Notes under the pieces: generated by a model
Database searches by the model: none
Told to the model about the DNA's origin: nothing
Seen by the model: only the letters and a program-made list of their open reading frames with translations
Made by a program: the position numbers and the translations under genes
DNA from: Roseovarius sp. Pro17
Lineage (GTDB): Bacteria > Pseudomonadota > Alphaproteobacteria > Rhodobacterales > Rhodobacteraceae
Length of the DNA: 64,000 nt
Direction of reading: 5' to 3'
NCBI RefSeq assembly: GCF_035599575.1
Contig: NZ_CP141179.1
Span: 2,356,001-2,420,000 of the forward strand
Part shown: positions 36,293 to 43,395 of the stretch, one piece after another
Position numbering within the stretch: position 1 is the first letter of the stretch
Layout of the letters: each line of letters starts with the position of its first letter

Positions 36293-37035
36293 CACGCGGC
36301 ACCCTCCGGATGCTGGCGGTAGTGATAGCGCCCGACATGAGACATCCCCATCCCGGCATAAAGCGCGTTCGCGCCGGTATTGTCGGCGGTGCAGATCACC
36401 GCCAGATGCCGCGCGCCCTGCCCGCGCGCCCAGATCGCCGCCTCGGCCATCAGATTGCGCGCCACGCCGCGCCTGCGATACTCCGGCAGCACCTCCAGCG
36501 CGTGAACCATCGCCGTGCCGTTACTTATCGCGGCAAAGCCCGTGGCAACCGCCCGCCCGGTGTCGCGCCCCAGAAGGGCCGTCTTGGGGCAATCCGCGCG
36601 CATCATCACGGCAACCCGCTCGGGGCCGATGCCGCCTTCGGCCCATATCTCGCGCTGGATCGCCAGAGGCTCCCATATGTGAAAGCTGGCGGTACGCTCG
36701 GGCGGCGTGATGTCCAAATCCGCCAGCGCGGCGACATACATGTGGGATGGATCGATGATCGTGTATCCCGCCTTGTGCAGCATGACATCCAGTGCCTCGT
36801 CGCCTGCCCGGATCATAAAGCGGGGCCGCTCGCCCAGCGCGCGCATAGCCGCCTCTGCTGGGGGCAGATCGACGGGCGTGGCCGGTGCATGTCCTGTCGC
36901 CGCCGACGTGCGTTTGCCACCGCCGCGCCCGTCGCGGATGATCCACGGACCCAGGCGGCTATGAGTGAAGGCAGGCCATGTCGCGGCGACCACGTCATAG
37001 AGGTGCGGCGCGTCCGGCACCTTCGGCGCGCTCAT
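36292..37035 (-). CDS. GNAT family N-acetyltransferase
   Basis: A 247-residue protein whose C-terminal part is a GNAT acetyltransferase domain: the acceptor beta strand AMVHALEVLPEYRRRGVARN, with the acetyl-CoA-binding R-R-G-V-A loop, then LMAEAAIWARGQGARHLAV and ADNTGANALYAGMGM. The N-terminal half is less conserved and could be a degenerate second GNAT fold. The substrate cannot be told. It overlaps the CinA-like gene upstream by 4 bases and the OmpA gene downstream. Confidence 0.82.
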   Translation of the reverse strand: MSAPKVPDAPHLYDVVAATWPAFTHSRLGPWIIRDGRGGGKRTSAATGHAPATPVDLPPAEAAMRALGERPRFMIRAGDEALDVMLHKAGYTIIDPSHMYVAALADLDITPPERTASFHIWEPLAIQREIWAEGGIGPERVAVMMRADCPKTALLGRDTGRAVATGFAAISNGTAMVHALEVLPEYRRRGVARNLMAEAAIWARGQGARHLAVICTADNTGANALYAGMGMSHVGRYHYRQHPEGAA

Positions 37036-37751
37036 CCGAATAGCTCCGACATCTCGGCCAATGCCGCATCCAGCGCCGCAGAATCCTGCCCGCGTGCAAG
37101 CACATTGGTGCCATGCACACCATCCCGCTGAAACGGGTAGGAGCCGAAGGTCAGCTGCGGATAGCGCGCCGCCAATTCGGCCAGTGGCGCGGCAACATCA
37201 CCCTCGCCGCGATAGACGTCGAGGCCGCGTGACATCAGCGGCGCACCGCCGGTCAGCGACGGCAAGGCGGAGGCGACCATCGCCCGAAAAATCGCAGGCA
37301 CGCCTGCCATCACATGCACGTTGCCGATGACGAAGCCCGGCGCGGCGCTGACCGGATTGTCGATCAGGGTCGCACCCTCGGGGATGCGGGCCATGCGCAG
37401 GCGTGCCTCGTTCAATTCGGTTCCGGATTTGTCATAATGCGCGGCAAGGATCGCGCGCGCGTCCTCGCGCACGTCGATGCTGCGCCCCATCGCACGGGCC
37501 ACGGCATCCGCCGTTATGTCGTCATGCGTCGGGCCGATGCCGCCCGAGGTAAAGACATGATCGTACGCGCTACTCAATGCCTGCACGGCGGCAATAATGG
37601 CGTCCGAGTCGTCGCTGACCACGCGTGCTTCGCGCAGGTCGATCCCGGCGGCGCTGAGCGCCCCCGCCAGATGATACGTGTTGGCATCATGGGTGCGCCC
37701 CGAGAGTATCTCATCTCCGATGACCAGCATGGCGGCGGTTGGGTTCGGCAT
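37032..37751 (-). CDS. CinA N-terminal/MoaB-like molybdopterin-binding domain protein
   Basis: A 239-residue stand-alone MoCF-fold protein: AMLVIGDEILSGRTHDANTYH at the N-terminus and VFTSGGIGPTHDDITADAVA, as in the N-terminal domain of competence/damage-inducible protein CinA. The C-terminal nicotinamide-nucleotide amidase domain of full CinA is missing. In E. coli-type relatives the domain is linked to ADP-ribose pyrophosphatase activity, which is not shown for this form. Its start overlaps nothing upstream; a ~75-bp gap separates it from the divergent sfsA. Confidence 0.85.
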   Translation of the reverse strand: MPNPTAAMLVIGDEILSGRTHDANTYHLAGALSAAGIDLREARVVSDDSDAIIAAVQALSSAYDHVFTSGGIGPTHDDITADAVARAMGRSIDVREDARAILAAHYDKSGTELNEARLRMARIPEGATLIDNPVSAAPGFVIGNVHVMAGVPAIFRAMVASALPSLTGGAPLMSRGLDVYRGEGDVAAPLAELAARYPQLTFGSYPFQRDGVHGTNVLARGQDSAALDAALAEMSELFG

Positions 37752-37825
37752 CTGGCGTCCTTGGTCTGGATAACGTGATCGAGGCTGCTTGAATGGGCCT
37801 CACCTTTGGGTATAGGGCTCGCCCC

Positions 37826-38527
37826 ATGCGGTTTCAAACCCCTCTTTTACGCGCAGTGCTGATCCGGCGCTACAAACGCTTTCTGGCCGATATCCGGCTG
37901 GAGGACGGCAGCGAGGCGGTGGCGCATTGTGCCAACCCAGGCAAGATGACTGGACTGGCCGATCCCGGCACGCGGATATGGGTTGAGCGTAACGATGACC
38001 CCCGCAAAAAGCTGCGTTATGCGTGGCGCCTTGCCGAACTGTCGGGCGGGCATCTGGCCTGCGTCGATACCGCAGCCGCCAACCGTGTGATCCGCCAGGC
38101 GCTGGAGGCGGGGGACATCCCTCAGCTCACAGGCTACGGCGCGATCCGGCCTGAACAGCGCTACGGCGAGAAGAGCCGCATCGACTTCCTGCTAGAGGAA
38201 CCGGGCCGCAAGGACGCCTATGTCGAGGTAAAGTCGGTGACACTCAGCCGCGAGACTGGCCTTGCCGAGTTTCCGGACACGCGCACCGAACGCGGCACGC
38301 GCCATCTGCAAGAATTGGCAGGCATCGCGCGGCAAGGTGGGCGGGCGGTTCTGCTCTATCTGGTGCAGCGCAGCGATTGTGATCGCATAACCGTCGCCGC
38401 CGACATCGACCCGGCCTATGCCGCGGCCTTGATTGACGCACGCGCGGCGGGGCTCGAGGTGCTGGCCCACCGCGCGGACCTGACGCCCGAGCGCATCACA
38501 ATCGGCCCCCCATTGCCCGCTGGGTAG
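37826..38527 (+). CDS. sfsA: DNA/RNA nuclease SfsA
   Basis: A 233-residue SfsA-family protein (sugar fermentation stimulation protein; nuclease-like fold). Starting at the ATG at 37826 (MRFQTPLLRAVLIRRYKRF) it shows the N-terminal OB-fold part with VAHCANPGKMTGLADPG and VDTAAANRVIRQAL. The nuclease-like core follows with RIDFLLEE, AYVEVKSVTL, FPDTRTERGTRHLQELAGI. The ATG at 37793 is in the same frame but lies outside the conserved region. It is divergent from the CinA-like gene. Confidence 0.92.
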   Translation: MRFQTPLLRAVLIRRYKRFLADIRLEDGSEAVAHCANPGKMTGLADPGTRIWVERNDDPRKKLRYAWRLAELSGGHLACVDTAAANRVIRQALEAGDIPQLTGYGAIRPEQRYGEKSRIDFLLEEPGRKDAYVEVKSVTLSRETGLAEFPDTRTERGTRHLQELAGIARQGGRAVLLYLVQRSDCDRITVAADIDPAYAAALIDARAAGLEVLAHRADLTPERITIGPPLPAG

Positions 38528-38559
38528 GTGCCTGAACCAGTGTAAAGGTGCTGCGTTTT

Positions 38560-38583
38560 GCCGGGGCCTATCGCGGCACCGGC
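38560..38583. terminator. GC-rich hairpin between converging sfsA and DUF2189 gene
   Basis: GCCGGGGCC-TATCGC-GGCACCGGC forms an eight-pair stem with one internal mismatch between two converging genes. There is no long T-run on either side, so it is a weak or factor-assisted terminator, or simply a transcript-end structure. Confidence 0.45.
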
Positions 38584-38625
38584 CATTGATTTCATAGCCC
38601 GAATCTAGCGGCCCGCGCTGAATTC

Positions 38626-39510
38626 TTATGCGGGCCGAATGAACATGCGTTCAGCTTCGCCGTCCTGACGCTCATCCGGGCGCAAGGTGCGATAGGCGTG
38701 CCACGTCGCGTGGCCGAGCAGCGGAAAGATCACGATAAGGCCGATAAACGCTGTCGCGACCGATACCGCAAACAACACGAGGACAATCGCGCCCCAAGCG
38801 ATCATCACCGACAGGTTGTTCCACACCGTTGCCATACTGATGCCCAGTGCCGACAGCGCGTCGGTCTTTTCCTTGAGCAGCATCGGCATGGCAAAGACGC
38901 TGATCGCAAAGGAGAAGGCGGCGAATAGCGCGCCGACCGATCCGCCGACCAACAGCAAGGCCCAGCCTGTCGGCGTGGTAAACAGCATTGGCACGATCTC
39001 ATCCGTGCCGGGGAACGGATTAATCCCAAAGAAGAGCGCCCAGATCAGCACTGCCGAACGTAGCCACAAAAGCAGCAGGCAGAGCAGCATGACGCCCATG
39101 AACCACGCCTGATAGCCGGATTTGGGCCTAACGAATATCATCCGGGCGAATGTCGGACGCTCACTTGCCTCCAGCAAGCGGCTCTTTTCATAGAGACCGC
39201 TGGCGATCATTGGCCCCACCACCATGAAACCGGCCAGCGCCGGAAAGAGGGCATATTCATACTCGAACAGGAACAAGGCCCACACGATCAGCGCCGATAT
39301 GACAAACACGCCAAAACCATACAGCAGGCTGGGTAACGGATTGGTCCACAGATCGGACCACCCTTGGCGCAGCCAGTGAAGCGCGGTGCGCCACGGTAGA
39401 TCGCGCGCCAACTGGTTTTCGCGGGGCAGCGGCGGAACGACCTTGGGGATACCATCCGAGGCGTTCGGGTTGTCGGCGGGCGGCAGGCTATCTGTGTGAT
39501 CACTCAGCAT
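38626..39510 (-). CDS. DUF2189 membrane protein
   Basis: A 294-residue integral membrane protein of the DUF2189 family. It has a hydrophilic N-terminus, the region WRTALHWLRQGWSDLWTNPLPS, and about six spans including YGFGVFVISALIVWALFLF, ALAGFMVVGPMIASGLYEKS, MGVMLLCLLLLWLRSAVLIW, GWALLLVGGSVGALFAAFSF and FAVSVATAFIGLIVIFPLL. It ends HATWHAYRTLRPDE. The ATG at 39510 overlaps the preceding small gene by 7 bases. The family is often seen beside cbb3 oxidase genes in Rhodobacterales; function unknown. Confidence 0.85.
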   Translation of the reverse strand: MLSDHTDSLPPADNPNASDGIPKVVPPLPRENQLARDLPWRTALHWLRQGWSDLWTNPLPSLLYGFGVFVISALIVWALFLFEYEYALFPALAGFMVVGPMIASGLYEKSRLLEASERPTFARMIFVRPKSGYQAWFMGVMLLCLLLLWLRSAVLIWALFFGINPFPGTDEIVPMLFTTPTGWALLLVGGSVGALFAAFSFAISVFAMPMLLKEKTDALSALGISMATVWNNLSVMIAWGAIVLVLFAVSVATAFIGLIVIFPLLGHATWHAYRTLRPDERQDGEAERMFIRPA

Positions 39511-39701
39511 GATGGTTTCGCCGCGCGGTAGGTCGCGGCCCCTTCCGTGTTGGGTTGCAGGACGCAATCGGGTTTCGTCAGGAACGAAACCGCGATCAGA
39601 TGCGCATTGGCACCAATGAACAGGACCGCGACGAACAGCGAGGCAAACAGCGCGAAAACGCGCGGGCGGGTCCAGAAGCGCTCTTGGGTGGCCGAGATCA
39701 T
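39504..39701 (-). CDS. small single-span protein at the end of the cco operon
   Basis: A 65-residue protein starting at the ATG at 39701, which overlaps the ccoP stop by 4 bases. A basic N-terminus (MISATQERFWTRPR) is followed by one membrane span (VFALFASLFVAVLFIGANAHLI) and a C-terminal part with two cysteines (DCVLQP, and Cys as the last residue). Tight overlap on both sides supports a real gene. I do not recognise a family; the topology and Cys pair would fit an assembly or accessory factor of the oxidase, but this is only inference. Confidence 0.75.
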   Translation of the reverse strand: MISATQERFWTRPRVFALFASLFVAVLFIGANAHLIAVSFLTKPDCVLQPNTEGAATYRAAKPSC

Positions 39702-40570
39702 TGCGTCGCCTCCTGCCGCAGGTCCGTGAGATAGACGGTCAGGATCTTGCGCTCGGTCTCGGAGAGGCGGCCCTCCCACGAGGGCATCCAGCCTTGCCGA
39801 CCGTTCCAGATCGAGTCGTATATTGACTTGTCGTCGCCGCCGTAGATCCATGAATCGTCAGTCAGGTTGGGTGCGCCCAATTCGATCATACCCGCCCCGT
39901 CCTCGCCGTGACAGCTGGCGCAATTTTCGGCAAATATCTCGGCGCCGGCGGAAATTTGTTCAGCCGAGGCATCGCCACCCGAGAGGGATTTGACATATCC
40001 TACCACAGCGCGAACATCAGCGCGCTCGAGGATACCGTCGCGACCAAAGGCAAGCATCTGCCCGTATCGCGTCTCGGAATGGGGCGCATTGATGCCCACG
40101 CGCAGCGTTTCCATGATCGCGTCCGGATCGCCGCCCCAAAGCCAGGCATCGTCGATCAGGCTGGGAAAGCCCGGGCCCCCGGCAGCGTCCGCACCATGAC
40201 ATCCGGCACAATTGTCGCCGAAAATCTGGTGCGCCGTGCCATTCGCACGCGCCAACAGTTCGGGGTCGTCCAGTATTTCGCTGACGGGCATGGTCGCGAT
40301 GCTATCTGCCCAATCCGCGCGCGCCATGTTTGCCGCGACAACCTTTTCCTCGACTTCTTGGCGTTGATCGAGGCCAAGGATGCCCTTGGTATAGGTCGTG
40401 AGCAGCGGCCATGTCGGGAGCAGAATCCAGACCACCAGTGCCCAGACATGGGTCACGATAATAAAGAACCATATGACGCGCGGCACACGCGTATTCAGCT
40501 CGGTGATGCCGTTCCATTCGTGGCCCGTGGTCTGATGACCGGTGAGCGGATCACGTTCCTTTACCGACAT
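39698..40570 (-). CDS. ccoP: cbb3-type cytochrome c oxidase subunit III (diheme)
   Basis: Membrane-anchored diheme cytochrome c that passes electrons to CcoO. The 290 residues have an N-terminal span (VIWFFIIVTHVWALVVWILL, about 31-52) and two CxxCH heme sites (CAGCH at 121-125, CASCH at 217-221), with distal Met candidates in GQMLAFGRDG and GRQGWMPSW. Its start overlaps ccoQ by 10 bases. Confidence 0.96.
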   Translation of the reverse strand: MSVKERDPLTGHQTTGHEWNGITELNTRVPRVIWFFIIVTHVWALVVWILLPTWPLLTTYTKGILGLDQRQEVEEKVVAANMARADWADSIATMPVSEILDDPELLARANGTAHQIFGDNCAGCHGADAAGGPGFPSLIDDAWLWGGDPDAIMETLRVGINAPHSETRYGQMLAFGRDGILERADVRAVVGYVKSLSGGDASAEQISAGAEIFAENCASCHGEDGAGMIELGAPNLTDDSWIYGGDDKSIYDSIWNGRQGWMPSWEGRLSETERKILTVYLTDLRQEATQ

Positions 40571-40761
40571 GGTGCATCCTCCGTTTCGGTGCCCTGCGCG
40601 GGTCCGTCTTCATCGTCCAGAATACTTTTCGCAGCCTTGTCGAACCGTTTGCCCAGCGACGGCCAGAACGCATAGACCGTGATGCCGATCGATAGGGCGA
40701 TCAGGTAAAAGAGGCCAAAGGACTTGGCGGCTCCGACGAACCATTCGTGAGACAGCCCCAT
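40561..40761 (-). CDS. ccoQ: cbb3-type cytochrome c oxidase subunit CcoQ
   Basis: A 66-residue single-span subunit (LFYLIALSIGITVYAFWPS, then GKRFDKAAKSILDDEDGP) that stabilises the cbb3 complex. It lies 3 bases after ccoO and overlaps ccoP. The F-W/Y-P motif after the span followed by an acidic tail is typical of CcoQ. Confidence 0.93.
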   Translation of the reverse strand: MGLSHEWFVGAAKSFGLFYLIALSIGITVYAFWPSLGKRFDKAAKSILDDEDGPAQGTETEDAPCR

Positions 40762-40764
40762 GAT

Positions 40765-41541
40765 CTATTCCTCCGCCGCTGGTTGGATTTTAGCGGGCAG
40801 ATCCGTCAACTTACCCAGAATCTGGAGGTAAGCCACCATCGCGTCCATCTCGGTCACGCGGTCTGGACGCCCGTCGAAAAACCGCACTGCCGTCGCGTCG
40901 CCGTAGCGCTCCCAGACACCATCGGACCTCTCGCTGTCGGGCATTGCCTGACCGGCCGCATCGTTCGCGGCATTTGCGATCATATCGTCCGTGTAGGGAA
41001 CGCCGACAGCGCGCAGCGCCCCCAGCCGGTCGGACAGATCCGAGGTCTTTAGCTCTCGTTCCAGCAGAAAGGCGTATTGCGGCATCACGGACTGAGGCAC
41101 CAGATCGCGCGGGTTCACCATATGGCGCACCTGCCAGTCGTCTGAATACTTATCCCCCAGACGGGCCAGATCGGGCCCTGTCCGCTTGGACCCCCATAGC
41201 ATCGGGTGATCGTATTTTGATTCCACCGCCAGCGAGTAAGGGCCGTAGCGCTCGACCTCGTCGCGCAGGGTGCGGATCATCTGACTGTGGCACGCATAGC
41301 AGCCCTCGCGAATATAGATATCGCGTCCGGCCTGCTCTAGCGGGGTGTAGACGCGCATATCTGGATCGGTCTCGACCGTTTCGTCGATCGTGAACAACGG
41401 TGCGATCTCGACGAAACCGCCGATGGCTGCCGCTATGATGATCCCGAAGGTCAGCGCCATGGAGTGCCGCTCGACCCGGTAGTGGGTGCGCGCCTGAAAC
41501 TCAAAGAGTTTCGCGAAAGGTTTGAGGATGGTTTTCAACAT
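40765..41541 (-). CDS. ccoO: cbb3-type cytochrome c oxidase subunit II (monoheme)
   Basis: Monoheme cytochrome c subunit. The 258 residues start at the ATG at 41541, with GGAG upstream inside the ccoN end. There is one N-terminal span (SMALTFGIIIAAAIGGFVEIA) followed by IREGCYACHSQMIRTLRDEV (heme attachment), ESKYDHPMLWGSKRTGPDLAR, and a distal Met region QSVMPQYAFLLE. It lies 4 bases after ccoN. Confidence 0.96.
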   Translation of the reverse strand: MLKTILKPFAKLFEFQARTHYRVERHSMALTFGIIIAAAIGGFVEIAPLFTIDETVETDPDMRVYTPLEQAGRDIYIREGCYACHSQMIRTLRDEVERYGPYSLAVESKYDHPMLWGSKRTGPDLARLGDKYSDDWQVRHMVNPRDLVPQSVMPQYAFLLERELKTSDLSDRLGALRAVGVPYTDDMIANAANDAAGQAMPDSERSDGVWERYGDATAVRFFDGRPDRVTEMDAMVAYLQILGKLTDLPAKIQPAAEE

Positions 41542-41545
41542 GGGA

Positions 41546-43198
41546 TTACTCCGCTGCCGGCACTGCCGGCTCCATGGCTTCGGAGGAGGTCGGATAGTCG
41601 CGTTCAGGCACCCGGCCCGGCACATGACGTATGGTCATGACCACATTCCAGAGCGCGATGCAGGCACCGATCAGGAACAACAGGCCGCCGAATGCGCGGG
41701 CGATGTAATAGGGATGCATCGCCACAAGCGAGTCGACAAAAGAATAGCGCAACGTGCCGGTCTCGTTATAGGTCCGCCACATCAGCCCCTGGATGATGCC
41801 GCTGTTCCACATGGCAAAAACGTAAACCACGGTCCCGGCAAGGGCGAGCCAGAAGTGCCACTCGACTGCCTTCCACGAATACATCGTTTCGCGCTTCCAC
41901 AGCAGCGGCACCACCGAATAAATCGCCCCAAAGGAAATCAGCGCGACCCAGCCCATGGCACCCGCGTGAACATGCCCGATGGTCCAGTCAGTGTAGTGTG
42001 ACAACCCGTTGACAGGGCGGATCGCGAGGAATGATCCCTCGAACGTGGTCAGGCCGTAGAACACCGCGGCAACCATCATAAAGCGCAGCGTAGCATCGTC
42101 GCGCACTTTGCCCCAAGCGCCGTTCAGCGTCATCAAAGCGTTGCCCGCCGACGCCCAGCTGGGGATCAGCAGCATGACCGAGAATGTCATCCCCAATGTC
42201 TGAACCCAGTGCGGCAATGCCGTGTAATGCAGGTGGTGCGACCCGACCCAGATGTAAAAAAACACGATGCCCCAGAACGACAGGATCGACAGCCGATAGG
42301 AATAGATCGGACGCTCGGCCCGTTTTGGCAGGAAGTAGTAGAGCATGCCCAAAAATCCGGTGGTCAAAAAGAATGCGACCGCATTGTGGCCATACCACCA
42401 TTGCGTCATCGCATCCTGAACCCCCGAGAAGGCCGAATAGCTCTTGGCCCCGGTAAAGGATGCCGGAACAGCGAGGTTGTTGACGATATGCAGCATCGCC
42501 ATCACCAAAATGAAAGACAGGTAATACCAGTTGGCGACGTAAATATGCGGCTCGTTCCGGCGGGCCAGCGTGCGGATATAGAGAACGAAATAGACCACCC
42601 ATACGACGACCAGCCAGATATCGGCATACCATTCCGGCTCGGCGTATTCCTTGGATTGTGTGACGCCCATCAGATAGCCGCTGGCGGCAACGATGCAGAA
42701 CAGGTTGAACCCCAGCAGAACAAACCACGGCGATATCTGATCCGGCATCCGCGCGCGGCAGGTGCGCTGCATGATGTGAAAGGATGTGGCGATCAAGGCG
42801 TTACCACCAAAGCCAAAGATCACGCCAGAAGTGTGAACCGGCCGCAGGCGTCCGAAACTGGACCATGCGGCGTCAAACCGCAGGTCGGGCCAGGCAAGTT
42901 GCGAGGCAACCCAGACGCCCATGGCCATGCCGACGACCGCCCAGATCAAGGTGAGGATGATCCCGACCTTTGTGGGGTCATCATAATAGGATGCGGCCCG
43001 GTCCTCGGTCGGCTGGGGATCATAAAGCGAATTGCCGACCACAAAGAACAGCACCCCGCAGAATGCCAGCACGATCCAACCGTGGACGCCCATCGGGTCG
43101 CCATGTCCGACAGCGGCCATGATCAGTCCGATCAGGGCACCGAAACCGGTGATCGTCATCGCACTGGTGCGTTCGGCACCGGTCAGGTTCGACATCAT
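41546..43198 (-). CDS. ccoN: cbb3-type cytochrome c oxidase subunit I
   Basis: Catalytic heme-copper subunit reducing oxygen with high affinity. The 550 residues and about 12 spans are standard. Heme/copper ligands lie in FGRLRPVHTSGVIFGFGGNA (heme b His), QWWYGHNAVAFFLTTG (CuB His and Tyr region), YIWVGSHHLHYTALPHWVQ (CuB His pair) and YTDWTIGHVHAGAMGWVAL (heme His). The start overlaps the ccoS stop by 4 bases, so the oxidase is translated directly after its assembly genes. Confidence 0.97.
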   Translation of the reverse strand: MMSNLTGAERTSAMTITGFGALIGLIMAAVGHGDPMGVHGWIVLAFCGVLFFVVGNSLYDPQPTEDRAASYYDDPTKVGIILTLIWAVVGMAMGVWVASQLAWPDLRFDAAWSSFGRLRPVHTSGVIFGFGGNALIATSFHIMQRTCRARMPDQISPWFVLLGFNLFCIVAASGYLMGVTQSKEYAEPEWYADIWLVVVWVVYFVLYIRTLARRNEPHIYVANWYYLSFILVMAMLHIVNNLAVPASFTGAKSYSAFSGVQDAMTQWWYGHNAVAFFLTTGFLGMLYYFLPKRAERPIYSYRLSILSFWGIVFFYIWVGSHHLHYTALPHWVQTLGMTFSVMLLIPSWASAGNALMTLNGAWGKVRDDATLRFMMVAAVFYGLTTFEGSFLAIRPVNGLSHYTDWTIGHVHAGAMGWVALISFGAIYSVVPLLWKRETMYSWKAVEWHFWLALAGTVVYVFAMWNSGIIQGLMWRTYNETGTLRYSFVDSLVAMHPYYIARAFGGLLFLIGACIALWNVVMTIRHVPGRVPERDYPTSSEAMEPAVPAAE

Positions 43199-43395
43199 TT
43201 GGTGGTCTCCTTTGTCATCGCTGCCCGGCGCGCGGTTTTCGCGGACGGCAGCGGTGCGTCTTCGTCATAGAGGATGCGGGCCGCATCCCCGGTAAGGTCT
43301 TCGTACTGGCCGCCGCGCAGGCTCCAGAAAAAGGCAGCGAGCCCGATGACCCCCATGCACAACGTGACCGGGATGAGGATGGTGAGGATTGTCAT
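43195..43395 (-). CDS. ccoS: cbb3-type cytochrome oxidase assembly protein CcoS
   Basis: A 66-residue assembly factor with one N-terminal span (ILTILIPVTLCMGVIGLAAFF) followed by the family signature WSLRGGQYEDLTGDAARIL and YDED. The start at 43395 overlaps the ccoI stop by 4 bases, and the stop overlaps ccoN. CcoS is needed to fit heme and copper cofactors into CcoN. In most genomes it sits at the end of ccoGHIS; here it is directly before ccoN. Confidence 0.93.
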   Translation of the reverse strand: MTILTILIPVTLCMGVIGLAAFFWSLRGGQYEDLTGDAARILYDEDAPLPSAKTARRAAMTKETTK

